Origin: PHAA01 sp022706565
Lineage (GTDB): Bacteria; Bacillota; Syntrophomonadia; Syntrophomonadales; Syntrophomonadaceae
Length of the DNA stretch: 64,000 bases
Assembly: GCA_040769385.1 (NCBI GenBank)
Contig: JAXGLD010000002.1
Location: forward strand, 434,001-498,000
Direction of reading: 5' to 3'
Part shown: positions 8,690-17,421 of the stretch, in pieces
Layout: every line of letters begins with the position of its first letter
Position numbering within the stretch: position 1 is the first letter of the stretch
Notes under the pieces: generated by a model
Told to the model about the DNA's origin: nothing
Seen by the model: the letters and a program-made list of their open reading frames with translations, nothing else
Database searches by the model: none
Translations under genes and position numbers: made by a program

Positions 8690-9949
8690 TCAATCGCTGT
8701 AGTCGAACTCCATATCTTTGATCCGGACCGTGTCGCCCGCCTTTATGCCTTTCTCCTTTAGGGCTTCGTCCAGGCCCATTCTGGCAGTCGTTCTCTGGAA
8801 TCTCTGCAGGGACTCTTCCTGGGCGAAGTTGGTCATACTAACCAGGTTTTCGATCCGTTTGCCGCTGACCTGATACACCCCGTTAACGTTCTCGATCTGG
8901 AACGGCTCTTCATCCTCAAATCGACGTATTATCCTGGCTTCACCAGTATGTATCTCCACCGGGATACTACGCAGGATCTGATAGGTCTTTTCCACCAATT
9001 CATCCACCCCCTGGCCAGTGACAGCTGATATGCCATAGACCCGGTCGCCGTATTCTTCCTGCAGCTGGTGCAGATTTTCCTCCGCCCCAGGCAAGTCTAT
9101 CTTATTAGCCACAATCAGGTAAGGCCGCTGCAGTAATTCTGGATTATAGAATTCCAGTTCATTGCGGAGGGTGATATAATCATCCATGACCGAGCGCCCG
9201 TCTACCTCAGCGGCATCCAGAATAAACAGCAACATGCGGTTGCGCTCGATATGGCGCAGAAAATCATGCCCCAAGCCGGTGCCCTCGTGGGCACCCTCGA
9301 TCAAACCAGGTATATCAGCGATCACAAAGGTCTCTCCATCCCGGGTCCTCACCACACCCAAGTTAGGCACCAGAGTGGTAAAAGGATAGTCGGCGATCTT
9401 GGGCCGGGCGGCTGAAACCCGGGAAATGAAAGTAGACTTGCCGGCATTGGGGAAACCAACCAAGCCCACATCGGCCAACAGTTTCAATTCCAGGCGAATC
9501 CATTTTTCTTCGCCCGGCTCGCCGTTTTCGGCCATGGACGGAGCTTTGTGGACAGCAGTGGCAAAACGGCTGTTGCCCCGCCCACCGCGCCCCCCACGGG
9601 CGATTATGGCCTCCTGTCCGGCAACAGTAAGATCTGCCAGGACCTCACCGCTGTCATCGTCGATTATAATCGTGCCCACCGGCACCTTGACCGTCAGGTC
9701 TTTGCCCCAGGCCCCATGCTGGTTCTTGCCCATCCCATGGGCACCCCGGTCGGCCTTGAAATGCTTTCGGTATTGGAAATCCATTAAAGACCCCATTCCC
9801 TCATCGGCTACGAATACCACATTGCCCCCGCGACCACCGTCACCGCCATAAGGTCCTCCCATGGGCACATATTTTTCACGCCGGAAAGCGACGCAGCCGT
9901 TGCCGCCGTCGCCCCCTTTGACGAATATCTTGGCATGGTCAATGAACAC
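8690..9949 (-). CDS. obgE: Obg-family GTPase
   Basis: An essential ribosome-associated GTPase involved in 50S maturation, stringent response and, in spore-formers, the sporulation signal. The 419 residues divide into the glycine-rich Obg domain (1-158), the G domain with P-loop GFPNAGKST (165-173), G3 DIPGLIEGA (212-220) and G4 NKID (282-285), and a C-terminal OCT domain from about 330. It follows the spo0B-like gene after three bases, the same pairing as in Bacillus. Confidence 0.97.
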   Translation of the reverse strand: MFIDHAKIFVKGGDGGNGCVAFRREKYVPMGGPYGGDGGRGGNVVFVADEGMGSLMDFQYRKHFKADRGAHGMGKNQHGAWGKDLTVKVPVGTIIIDDDSGEVLADLTVAGQEAIIARGGRGGRGNSRFATAVHKAPSMAENGEPGEEKWIRLELKLLADVGLVGFPNAGKSTFISRVSAARPKIADYPFTTLVPNLGVVRTRDGETFVIADIPGLIEGAHEGTGLGHDFLRHIERNRMLLFILDAAEVDGRSVMDDYITLRNELEFYNPELLQRPYLIVANKIDLPGAEENLHQLQEEYGDRVYGISAVTGQGVDELVEKTYQILRSIPVEIHTGEARIIRRFEDEEPFQIENVNGVYQVSGKRIENLVSMTNFAQEESLQRFQRTTARMGLDEALKEKGIKAGDTVRIKDMEFDYSD

Positions 9950-9952
9950 CTG

Positions 9953-10423
9953 TTATCGCCCCTTCTCGATTCGGAATGCCCGGGTGGCGTCTCCCCCATC
10001 CCAGCCGCTGTAGAGCAGGTCAATACCCTCCGCTTCTTCATATATGGAAAGGTAAATCACTTGATGTTCTTGGGGTTGATCCAACGTCCGTGTAATCAGC
10101 TGCAGGCTGGCCCCGGGTTCCCCGTTTGCCCTTAATAATTCCCATGATCTCAGGTCAATATCCTCGAATCGCAGGGTAATACCCAAATCGTAAGCCTTGA
10201 GCAGCTGTTCGTAGAAATACAGGCTTGCTGGAGCCGGCAAAGATGAAAAAATGATCCTCTCTGCACCCAGGCCCTCCATCAAGGTCTGCAAATACTCCTG
10301 TACCTGGTCGGGCTCACCCAGTTGCAGATAACCGCTGATCACCTGGAGGTGATTGGCGAAATCGTGCCTCATCCTTCTCAGCAACCCCACCATATGTTCT
10401 GCATCCATATCCAGTGTCTCCAT
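9953..10423 (-). CDS. spo0B: Spo0B-like sporulation phosphotransferase
   Basis: A 156-residue protein with the Spo0B helical hairpin. The sequence RRMRHDFANHLQVISGYLQLG (His20, His25) matches the Spo0B/SpoB_a four-helix phosphotransfer motif, in which the histidine of RHD is phosphorylated. In Bacillus Spo0B passes phosphate from Spo0F to Spo0A. The position between rpmA and obgE is the Bacillus position. The C-terminal half is divergent and lacks a recognisable ATPase signature, as in Spo0B. Many Clostridia lack a full phosphorelay, so whether this one works with a Spo0F-like partner cannot be judged here. Confidence 0.75.
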   Translation of the reverse strand: METLDMDAEHMVGLLRRMRHDFANHLQVISGYLQLGEPDQVQEYLQTLMEGLGAERIIFSSLPAPASLYFYEQLLKAYDLGITLRFEDIDLRSWELLRANGEPGASLQLITRTLDQPQEHQVIYLSIYEEAEGIDLLYSGWDGGDATRAFRIEKGR

Positions 10424-10439
10424 ATCATCCCTAATATAA

Positions 10440-10466
10440 CAAAAACCCCCGGAACATTCCAGGGGC
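10440..10466 (-). terminator. Rho-independent terminator after rpmA
   Basis: Read on the minus strand, CCCCTGGAA pairs with TTCCGGGGG around a two-base loop and a run of five T follows. It separates rplU-rpmA from spo0B-obgE, so the latter need read-through or their own promoter. Confidence 0.8.
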
Positions 10467-10492
10467 TGGTGTTTCAGGCTCTTAGCGCCGAG

Positions 10493-10765
10493 TTAGACGG
10501 TAGCGCTTTCCTCGACCGGGTACACACTGACCTGTTTCTTGGTTTTGCCCTTGCGCTCGAATTTGACCCGCCCGTCGATTGTACAGAAGAGGGTGTCATC
10601 CCCGCCAACCATTACGTTGTTACCGGGATGGATCTTGGTTCCCCTCTGTCTTACCAATATATTGCCAGCCCGGACGAACTGACCGTCGCCGCGCTTGACT
10701 CCCAAGCGTTTGGACTCGCTGTCGCGGCCGTTCCTAGAGCTGCCAACACCCTTTTTATGTGCCAT
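10493..10765 (-). CDS. rpmA: 50S ribosomal protein L27
   Basis: L27 reaches the peptidyl-transferase centre with its N-terminus. The 90-residue protein is complete and begins MAHKKGVGSSRNGRDS. Most Firmicutes make L27 with an extra N-terminal leader (ending FFASKKG-like) that the protease Prp removes. Here the leader is absent and the mature-like end is encoded directly. The prp (ysxB) gene that normally sits between rplU and rpmA is also missing; only 58 bases separate the two genes. A terminator follows. Confidence 0.97.
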   Translation of the reverse strand: MAHKKGVGSSRNGRDSESKRLGVKRGDGQFVRAGNILVRQRGTKIHPGNNVMVGGDDTLFCTIDGRVKFERKGKTKKQVSVYPVEESATV

Positions 10766-10823
10766 TCGAAATACCTCCCAGTATATGCTGATTCCGTTAA
10801 TCAGGTAATTGCTCTGAAGGGAT

Positions 10824-11135
10824 TTAACCTTCGATCTTTTCCACCTTGATCTTGGTAAAGGCCTGACGATGGCCCTGTTTGCGGCGATAGTTCTTGCGCC
10901 TTTTGTATTTGTAAACGGTTATTTTCTTACCCCGGCCTTGCTCGATAACTTCCACTGTTACCGTGGCCCCGGGCACCAGCGGGGAACCGATTTTGATTCC
11001 GCTGCCGTCGTTCAACATGAGCACTTGGTCAAGGGTCAGCTTGTCTCCGGCTTCACCGGCCAGCTTTTCCACCCTAAGGATATCACCTTCGTTGACCTTG
11101 TACTGCTTACCACCAGTTTGAATTACTGCGTACAT
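10824..11135 (-). CDS. rplU: 50S ribosomal protein L21
   Basis: A 103-residue ribosomal protein of the large subunit, recognised by MYAVIQTGGKQYKV at the start and the basic YKRRKNYRRKQGHRQ segment near the end. The ATG at 11135 is preceded by GGAGGTG at five bases; the open frame extends further up but without support. It is co-transcribed with rpmA and preceded by a structured leader that may regulate it. Confidence 0.97.
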   Translation of the reverse strand: MYAVIQTGGKQYKVNEGDILRVEKLAGEAGDKLTLDQVLMLNDGSGIKIGSPLVPGATVTVEVIEQGRGKKITVYKYKRRKNYRRKQGHRQAFTKIKVEKIEG

Positions 11136-11159
11136 CAATACACCTCCACATTTTTCAGA

Positions 11160-11206
11160 CTCGCCGGTCCCAGGCAGGCCAGAAGCCATTTACGGCCTGA
11201 ACCGAG
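11160..11206 (-). ncRNA. Candidate L21 leader (autoregulatory 5' structure of rplU)
   Basis: In the mRNA direction an outer stem (CTCGGT with ACCGGCGAG) encloses an inner perfect stem CAGGCC/GGCCTG, ending 24 bases before the rplU start codon. Firmicutes often have an L21-binding leader exactly here. Placement and nested stems fit; I could not compare it with the family consensus. Confidence 0.5.
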
Positions 11207-11278
11207 CGGTTGCAAAAACGTGCAACCAAGTAATAGGCTAACATATCCAAGTAGCTGAGTCAAGGCTATTGGCACCGC

Positions 11279-12721
11279 TCAACCAGGATAGATATTGTAG
11301 TTATTAAGACTTAAGGTTTCCGCTGCCACCAGCTTAAGTTTCTTGCCGGTAGCATTCTCGATATAGGACAGGCTTTGTTCATCCTTCTTGATAAATTCGA
11401 GCAGATGAGGATGGAGTTCGCAGATTATTGACCTGCTCTCCAGATAACCGAGGTTGATCAGTTTCCGCTTCACCTGACCGGCTAAGGCCATGATGTTGAT
11501 TATGCGACCGCGGCCCTGGCAATAGCCACATTCCTGATCAAATATCTGATCCAGCCCATAACGGGATTTTTTCCGGGTCATCTCCAACAACCCCAGTCCA
11601 GTCATCCCGATTATACGGGAATGGGCCTTGTCCTTCTGCAGTTCCCGGCGCAGGGTGTCGATCACCTCTGCCTGGCTTTTCTCACACTTCATATCAATGA
11701 AGTCTATTATTATTATTCCCCCTATGCTGCGCAACCTTAGTTGTCGGGGTATTTCCGCTGCCGCTTCCAAGTTAAGCCGTTGTACAGTATCCTCGAAATT
11801 ATATTTGCCGGTAAATTTACCGCTGTTCACATCTATGATGGTCATGGCTTCAGTGCTGTCAAATATCAGATACCCGCCGTTTTTCAGCCACACCTTGCGG
11901 CGCAGGGCTTTGCGCAGCTCCTTTTCCACCCCGTACTTCTCGAAGAGGTCTCCCTCCGAATATGATATCTTAATGGTTTTGGTTCGATCACTTTGTTTTA
12001 ACAAATTTTCAACCTTTTCCTTGAGCTCTAGGTTGTTGGTCATTACCCGGCAGATATCGCCGTCCGTATAGTCCCGCAGGGCTCGTTCCAGCACCCCGAG
12101 ATCTTCATAAATCAAAGCTGGCGCCCTCATCTTGTCGTAACGGAACTTGATCCCGTTCCAAACCTCCAACAGGCGGCGCAGTTCCGCCCTTATCTCATTG
12201 TCCTCGGCTTCCCGGCAGGCGGTGCGCAGTATTACCCCTACCCGCTCCGGTTTGTTCTTTTCCATCAACTGACGCAGGTGCTCTCGACGGTCATCAGCTA
12301 TGATCTTGCGGGAGATCGACACCTCGTTCTGGTAAGGCAACAATACCAGGAAATGTCCTGGTATGGTTATATCACCAGTCACCCGAGCTCCTTTTTCGGC
12401 GAAGGCCTCCTTCTTGACCTGCACCATGACATCCTGGCCTCCACTAAGGGTTGAGTCGATGGCAGTTCCCCGAGTAGCCGCCAGCCTGGTTATATCGCCT
12501 GAATGCAGGTACGCATTTTTTGCCATCCCCACATCGATAAAAGCGCACGACAAACCGGGGATCACGTCTTTGACACGGCCTTTATAGATATTGCCCACAC
12601 TCTCTTCCCGGTCTGACCAGAAGACTTCTACCAGCCGGCCATCTTCCAGAATCGCCACCCTGGTTTCCCATGGATACTGTTCGGCGATAAGATCTCTTGC
12701 CAACCAATCCACCTCTCCCAA
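11279..12721 (-). CDS. rng: Ribonuclease E/G family endoribonuclease
   Basis: A 480-residue RNase G-type enzyme that cuts single-stranded A/U-rich RNA. An S1-type RNA-binding domain is at the N-terminus (ESVGNIYKGRVKDVIPGLSCAFIDVG). The catalytic core carries IDVNSGKF, whose Asp binds Mg, and IIIIDFIDM. The zinc-link cysteines are in CGYCQGRG. There is no RNase E-like C-terminal scaffold, so RNase G length. The start is uncertain: TTG 12721 opens the frame, but GTG and TTG codons three and six codons later sit nearer a GGGAGAGGTGG site. It lies just after the DUF2344 gene, a common pairing. Confidence 0.92.
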   Translation of the reverse strand: MGEVDWLARDLIAEQYPWETRVAILEDGRLVEVFWSDREESVGNIYKGRVKDVIPGLSCAFIDVGMAKNAYLHSGDITRLAATRGTAIDSTLSGGQDVMVQVKKEAFAEKGARVTGDITIPGHFLVLLPYQNEVSISRKIIADDRREHLRQLMEKNKPERVGVILRTACREAEDNEIRAELRRLLEVWNGIKFRYDKMRAPALIYEDLGVLERALRDYTDGDICRVMTNNLELKEKVENLLKQSDRTKTIKISYSEGDLFEKYGVEKELRKALRRKVWLKNGGYLIFDSTEAMTIIDVNSGKFTGKYNFEDTVQRLNLEAAAEIPRQLRLRSIGGIIIIDFIDMKCEKSQAEVIDTLRRELQKDKAHSRIIGMTGLGLLEMTRKKSRYGLDQIFDQECGYCQGRGRIINIMALAGQVKRKLINLGYLESRSIICELHPHLLEFIKKDEQSLSYIENATGKKLKLVAAETLSLNNYNIYPG

Positions 12722-12739
12722 TTCTTTAACTGTCCCCTT

Positions 12740-13414
12740 TTAGGGAGTGACCAGCGGTGACAGCAATTGTTCCCCTTGTTTGATATAATTGCCCTCCCGC
12801 CAGAATTCCACTATCGACTCCCGGCTGATACCGAACTTGGCCAGCAAGTCCAATAACTCATCGAATCTGATATTAAGCGGTTCATTTACACTGACCAGAG
12901 CTTTGATGACTGCAATGTCGCCCTGTGGCACGACATTCAGGGCGAAAAGACCGGGGCGCAGGTTCTTGTTAACATTTTTTTTCTTACCTCGACTGGGTAC
13001 CAGGATCTCCTCCTGACTTATTATCTCTTGCACGGCGGCCTCGACTTCTGCTGGTCTTTGGTTCACCTGGAAGGCATACTCTGCGGCATTGATGGATTTC
13101 ATCAATGCCCGGGCGCCCATCCCCAGAGAACGACAAGCCGTTATAGCAATACCGGGCGGCAGTACCTGGTTCATGCGGCGGAGAAATTCTGCCCCGTCCA
13201 TAGGGTCCATTTCCAGATCGAAGTATTCTTTCTTCCCCCATATACCAACCGGCAGCACGGTGCCCATGGATATCCGGATGTGAGGATTGAAACCTTCGCT
13301 GAGATGATAGGGGATTCCTGCTCGTCGCAGGGCACGTTCCATTACGTGCATCATTTCCAGATTGGCTAGAAATCTGTGATTAGGGCCCACCTCGTACTCA
13401 GCCCGCAGTCGCAT
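12740..13414 (-). CDS. DUF2344 radical-SAM-linked protein (TIGR03936 type)
   Basis: A 224-residue protein beginning MRLRAEYEVGPNHRFLANLE and containing YHLSEGFNPHIRISMG, the hallmark of the DUF2344 family. Members are encoded next to, or fused with, the radical-SAM protein that lies just upstream here, overlapping it by 17 bases. The molecular role is not established; its constant place beside RNase G, L21 and L27 suggests RNA or ribosome modification. Confidence 0.88.
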   Translation of the reverse strand: MRLRAEYEVGPNHRFLANLEMMHVMERALRRAGIPYHLSEGFNPHIRISMGTVLPVGIWGKKEYFDLEMDPMDGAEFLRRMNQVLPPGIAITACRSLGMGARALMKSINAAEYAFQVNQRPAEVEAAVQEIISQEEILVPSRGKKKNVNKNLRPGLFALNVVPQGDIAVIKALVSVNEPLNIRFDELLDLLAKFGISRESIVEFWREGNYIKQGEQLLSPLVTP

Positions 13415-15251
13415 CGGCCTTCCCCTCCTTCACATCCAAGCTGACCCCAAAGTCGATGCAGATGCCGCAATCGAGACACCCTGCTTGCCGGCAATCGGCC
13501 GTGGGAATAGCCGCATCAGCCATTTGGTCTTCCTGGACCAGGTAGTCTTTGTAGACCCCGGTATCAATAAAATCCCAGGGAAACAGCTCGAGGTAATCCC
13601 GCTGCCGGTACACATAGAATTCTGGATCAATGTCACATTTCCGGAAGGCTTCCATCCATTTGTCAAAATCGAAGTACTCCGACCAGCCATCGAATCTGCA
13701 GCCCATCTGCCAGGCCGTAAGAATGACCTCCCCCAGCTTGCGGTCTCCCCTGGCTATTACCCCTTCCAGCATACTGGTACGGCTGTCATGAAAACTCAGC
13801 TTGACATTCTTCATCTTGCGGCTGGTTAGATAACGGCGTTTGGCCTCCAGCTCGGCAATACTGTTCTGGGCTCGCCATTGGAACGGGGTATGGGCTTTGG
13901 GGACAAAGCAGGCCAGGCTTGCCCGTACCTCTATCGCCCGACGCGAGTGACGCTGGCCGATGGCCTTGACCCGTGCCAACAAGTCCAGTACCCCATCCAG
14001 GTCTGCTTCGGTTTCGGTAGGCAGGCCTATCATAAAATACAGTTTGATGGAATTCCACCCGGAGCTGAATGCCGCCTCAGCAGCCTGGAAGAGATCCTCC
14101 TCGGTAACGTTCTTGTTGATGACGTCACGCAACCTCTGAGTGCCGGCCTCCGGGGCCAGAGTCAAAGTGGTCTTGCGTACCTTCTGCACCTCATTGGCCA
14201 GATCGATTGAGAAAGCATCAACCCGCAGAGAAGGCAGGGACACTCCTATGCCCCGGTCTCCATAGATCTTGACCAGGTGCTTGACCAGGTCGGAAACGCC
14301 CGAATAATCAAGGGTACTTAACGAAGCCAGGGAGATCTCGTCATAACCCGTGTTTTTCAGCTGGGTATCTGCCTGTCTCTTCAGTACCGCCACGCTGCGT
14401 TCCCGTACCGGCCGGTATACAGTCCCGGCATGACAGAAGCGGCAGGCTCGCTGGCATCCCCGCATGACTTCCAGGACCGCCCGGTCATGTACAATTTCCA
14501 TATATGGAACAATCGGTTTATCCGGATAGTAGGCCGTGTCCAGGTCGCTTACCAAACGTTTGCGCACCCGAGCCGGATAGGCTGAGGATACCGGCGTCAT
14601 ACCGGCCAGGCTCCCATCAGCCTTATACTCGACTTGGTACCCGGACGGTACGTAAACCCCTTCTATAGCGGCAGCCCGAGTCAATCTGTCCTTCCGCGCC
14701 AGCGCCCGATTATTATACAGGCAGGATAGGAACTCCAGCAGTAATTCCTCCCCTTCCCCAATCAACAGGGCATCGAAGAAATCGGCAAACGGTTCAGGAT
14801 TGAAGGCTACCGGTCCACCCCCAATTATCAGGGGATGCTCTTCCCCCCGCTGACTGGCCAGTAAGGGAATCCCAGCTAGATCAAGCATATTTAGAACATT
14901 GGTGATCGATAATTCATACTGCAGCGAGAAACCTATCACATCAAACCGCCGCAAGGGGGTGAACGATTCCAGGGAGTAAAGCTCAACTCCTTCTTCGCGC
15001 ATTATTTGTTCCATGTCCGGCCAGGGAGCAAATGCCCGTTCCAGCAGGTGAGGGCTCTCTTCATTCACCAGACCATAGAGAATCTTGCTGCCGATATGGG
15101 CCATACCAATTTCATAAACATCAGGGAAGGCCAGGGCCATCTTGACCTGGCACTGATCCCAGTCTTTCTTGATAACGTTAAGCTCCCCGCCCACATAGCG
15201 GATCGGCTTGGCCACCCGGGGAAGAATGTCCCGGAACAGCTTGTCCTTCAT
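13398..15251 (-). CDS. Radical SAM protein, TIGR03960 type
   Basis: A 617-residue radical S-adenosylmethionine enzyme of unknown substrate. An N-terminal cobalamin-binding-like domain (MALAFPDVYEIGMAHIGSKILY) precedes the SAM domain, whose 4Fe-4S cluster is held by Cys266, Cys270 and Cys273 (CQRACRFC). A short C-terminal segment has four further cysteines (CRQAGCLDCGIC), possibly an auxiliary cluster. It overlaps the DUF2344 gene and is placed upstream of rng-rplU-rpmA, as in many Clostridia, where the two proteins are thought to act together. Confidence 0.92.
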   Translation of the reverse strand: MKDKLFRDILPRVAKPIRYVGGELNVIKKDWDQCQVKMALAFPDVYEIGMAHIGSKILYGLVNEESPHLLERAFAPWPDMEQIMREEGVELYSLESFTPLRRFDVIGFSLQYELSITNVLNMLDLAGIPLLASQRGEEHPLIIGGGPVAFNPEPFADFFDALLIGEGEELLLEFLSCLYNNRALARKDRLTRAAAIEGVYVPSGYQVEYKADGSLAGMTPVSSAYPARVRKRLVSDLDTAYYPDKPIVPYMEIVHDRAVLEVMRGCQRACRFCHAGTVYRPVRERSVAVLKRQADTQLKNTGYDEISLASLSTLDYSGVSDLVKHLVKIYGDRGIGVSLPSLRVDAFSIDLANEVQKVRKTTLTLAPEAGTQRLRDVINKNVTEEDLFQAAEAAFSSGWNSIKLYFMIGLPTETEADLDGVLDLLARVKAIGQRHSRRAIEVRASLACFVPKAHTPFQWRAQNSIAELEAKRRYLTSRKMKNVKLSFHDSRTSMLEGVIARGDRKLGEVILTAWQMGCRFDGWSEYFDFDKWMEAFRKCDIDPEFYVYRQRDYLELFPWDFIDTGVYKDYLVQEDQMADAAIPTADCRQAGCLDCGICIDFGVSLDVKEGKADATAG

Positions 15252-15347
15252 TAGGCGCCTCCATACGATAAAATAACCTTTATTATATTAACATAAATCC
15301 TACCTGCAGATTCATGTGGCCGCCAGAACCAAAGCGGATGTCCGTAA

Positions 15348-16208
15348 TCAGCAATCGCGCAGGCGGGCTCCGGGTCCCTTGTCGAAAAAGCATTCGATCA
15401 ATTTTGCCTCGGAGTGCATTCCCACCACGTTGTCGTTTTCGTCCATGGCCACAACCACCAGGTAAAAATTAGGGCGGGCCGATTCCAGAATTACTTTAAG
15501 CAAGGTATCCTCCCTGCTCACGACCTGCTGGGCAGGCAGCAGCCCGTGTTTGGCCAGCTCGCTTTTCTTGTTCACCAGGTAGCGCATAAATGCATAGGCC
15601 AGCAAACGGCCTTCCCGGTGGGCAGCCCACAGCAGCAAAGCGCCGACTACGATAAAATTGATTCCACTCTGTTGGTAATAAAGCTGATAGCCGCCCCAGC
15701 CCATGATGCCCACGGCAATGATCTTACCCAGGGCAGCAGTACGCGAGGTAGCCCGTTTATAGCCGATGAATTTGGAAAGCACGGCTCGCAGGATATGTCC
15801 CCCGTCCATCGGCAGCCCGGGACAGAGGTTAAACAAACCAAGAAAAAGGTTGATGTTGATAAACATAGGCAGGTATGGGGAAATGATTTGCTCCTGCAGA
15901 AAATAAAAAATCCCGGCGGCCGAGAGGCTGGCTGCCGGCCCGGCCAATGCCAGGTAGATATCCTGTTCCGGGTCCAGCCCAGTATAATCCTCCATTTTAG
16001 CCTGACCGCCAAACGGCAGGAGGTCGACTTCCGCCACCCGGACCCCCAACAGCCGGGCCATAATGACATGGGCGATCTCGTGGATGAGGACGGCAGCCAA
16101 TATAAGCAAAATCTCCACCGCCAGTCCCAGATACGCGTACAGCCCACCCAGCAACAGTACCAACAGGTTGATCCGGATGCGGATACCGCCGATTTTGCCT
16201 ACCAGCAT
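15348..16208 (-). CDS. spoIVFB: Site-2 metalloprotease SpoIVFB-like
   Basis: A 286-residue membrane metalloprotease. The zinc motif HEIAH (His43, Glu44, His47) lies in a membrane segment, and the third ligand is Asp135 in NLCPGLPMDGG. About six hydrophobic segments are present, followed by a cytoplasmic CBS-like tail. In Bacillus SpoIVFB cleaves pro-sigma-K in the mother cell and is held inactive by SpoIVFA, whose homologue is the gene just upstream. Order and neighbours (minCD, spoIVFAB, rplU) match Bacillus. Confidence 0.9.
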   Translation of the reverse strand: MLVGKIGGIRIRINLLVLLLGGLYAYLGLAVEILLILAAVLIHEIAHVIMARLLGVRVAEVDLLPFGGQAKMEDYTGLDPEQDIYLALAGPAASLSAAGIFYFLQEQIISPYLPMFININLFLGLFNLCPGLPMDGGHILRAVLSKFIGYKRATSRTAALGKIIAVGIMGWGGYQLYYQQSGINFIVVGALLLWAAHREGRLLAYAFMRYLVNKKSELAKHGLLPAQQVVSREDTLLKVILESARPNFYLVVVAMDENDNVVGMHSEAKLIECFFDKGPGARLRDC

Positions 16209-16210
16209 GA

Positions 16211-16789
16211 TTATTCAAACAAACTATGAGGATTTGCCGGTCCGTCCTGGCTTCTGATTTCAAAATATAGCGTGGCTCCGCTTTTCCCCAGAACGTCGCC
16301 TGGCGCAACTATTTGGCCCGGTTCAACATCAGTTTGCAGCAATCCGCCGTAAAATGAATAGAATTCACCCGCGTGCTTAACCAACACCGAACCCTGCCCG
16401 GCCGCGGCATCCGTTTCCAGCACTTGGCCTCCCACAATTGGGTTCACCGCTGTGCCGGGATTAACCTCCAGGACCAATCCCGAGCTGAATTTCTGCTTTT
16501 TCTCGGTTTTGTCCCAATACCATCCATAGTTACGCTGAATGGAGATGATCTGACAGGGAGGCTGCAGCACCTGTCCCCCGGCCACCGGTAGCAGACCAGC
16601 CGCTTCGTTGGTACCGGGGATATGCGTATATTGGGAGATAAATGCTCCCACGTCATATTGATCATACATTATGTATCTCAGCACTGGTTCCACAACCTGC
16701 CGGCCAGTCTGGCCGGATTGCATAATGAGGCCGACTACCGCCACCAAGGCGATAACCACCAGGAGTTTTATTTTAAACCTCTGCAGCAT
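16211..16789 (-). CDS. spoIVFA: SpoIVFA-like membrane protein with degenerate LytM (M23) domain
   Basis: A 192-residue protein with one N-terminal membrane helix (residues about 6-24) and an extracytoplasmic LytM-like domain. The domain keeps the fold cues (VNPIVGGQV, GDVLGKSGATLYFEI) but the M23 zinc ligands are lost: the LHFEI histidine is Tyr, and the HxxxD motif is not seen. That is how SpoIVFA looks: a scaffold and inhibitor of SpoIVFB, not an enzyme. I chose ATG 16789, with AGGTG five bases upstream, over longer in-frame starts. It ends two bases before spoIVFB. Confidence 0.8.
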   Translation of the reverse strand: MLQRFKIKLLVVIALVAVVGLIMQSGQTGRQVVEPVLRYIMYDQYDVGAFISQYTHIPGTNEAAGLLPVAGGQVLQPPCQIISIQRNYGWYWDKTEKKQKFSSGLVLEVNPGTAVNPIVGGQVLETDAAAGQGSVLVKHAGEFYSFYGGLLQTDVEPGQIVAPGDVLGKSGATLYFEIRSQDGPANPHSLFE

Positions 16790-16858
16790 GCCATCACCTG
16801 CCCCGGCTTTTCTTAAAATATATAGTTTTCCAGCTGATTTTATTACTGACCAATGGAG

Positions 16859-16885
16859 ATAAAAAAAAGGAAGGCAACAAACCTT
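16859..16885 (-). terminator. Terminator after the DUF1232 gene
   Basis: On the minus strand GGAAGG pairs with CCTTCC across seven bases and is followed by about eight T. It isolates spoIVFAB from the gene upstream. Confidence 0.8.
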
Positions 16886-16975
16886 CCATTTTATGTGCTG
16901 CACAACCAACTATCATCGCAGATGATTTAATAACGTGTTCCGTATTAACGCAGCTGTCAGCCTTTCTTACCGGAC

Positions 16976-17398
16976 TTATTTAAACTCGTAATCAGCATCC
17001 AAGGTATCGTCCCGGGCTTTCTTTACTACCTTGTAATACACTCCATCCGGCAATATATAGCGGGTAAACTCCAGAATCCGGTCGATAGACAACAACAGGT
17101 CCACTGGTCCATCCCAATGCGACAGGAGAATGTACCGGTCCACACTGTTCAGGAATCGCTTCAAGACCAGGGCGGCCAGCAGCAGGTCGTCCACCTGGCC
17201 CAGCAATGGAATGACATCCGGTAAAAAATCCAGAGGATATAGCATGTACCCGACTGTCCCCAGCAATATTGCCTTTTCACTAGCCTGAACCCTTTTATCA
17301 GCAATCAACCGATATAGAAGCTTGACGAAGTTGGGTATCAACAACAACGCGTTGCGGGCCATCTCTTGCATGGATTCATCCTGGTTGCGGCTCTTCAT
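16976..17398 (-). CDS. DUF1232 (YkvA-type) membrane protein
   Basis: A 140-residue protein with the DUF1232 core: KAILLGTVGYMLYPLDFLPDVIPLLGQVDDLLLAALVL across residues about 42-80, with the characteristic Y-P-D-P-D pattern. The function of this family is unknown; members are small membrane-associated proteins. It lies between rodA and spoIVFA, with its own terminator downstream. Confidence 0.82.
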   Translation of the reverse strand: MKSRNQDESMQEMARNALLLIPNFVKLLYRLIADKRVQASEKAILLGTVGYMLYPLDFLPDVIPLLGQVDDLLLAALVLKRFLNSVDRYILLSHWDGPVDLLLSIDRILEFTRYILPDGVYYKVVKKARDDTLDADYEFK

Positions 17399-17421
17399 GG
17401 CTGCACTCCTTTCCAGTCTGT

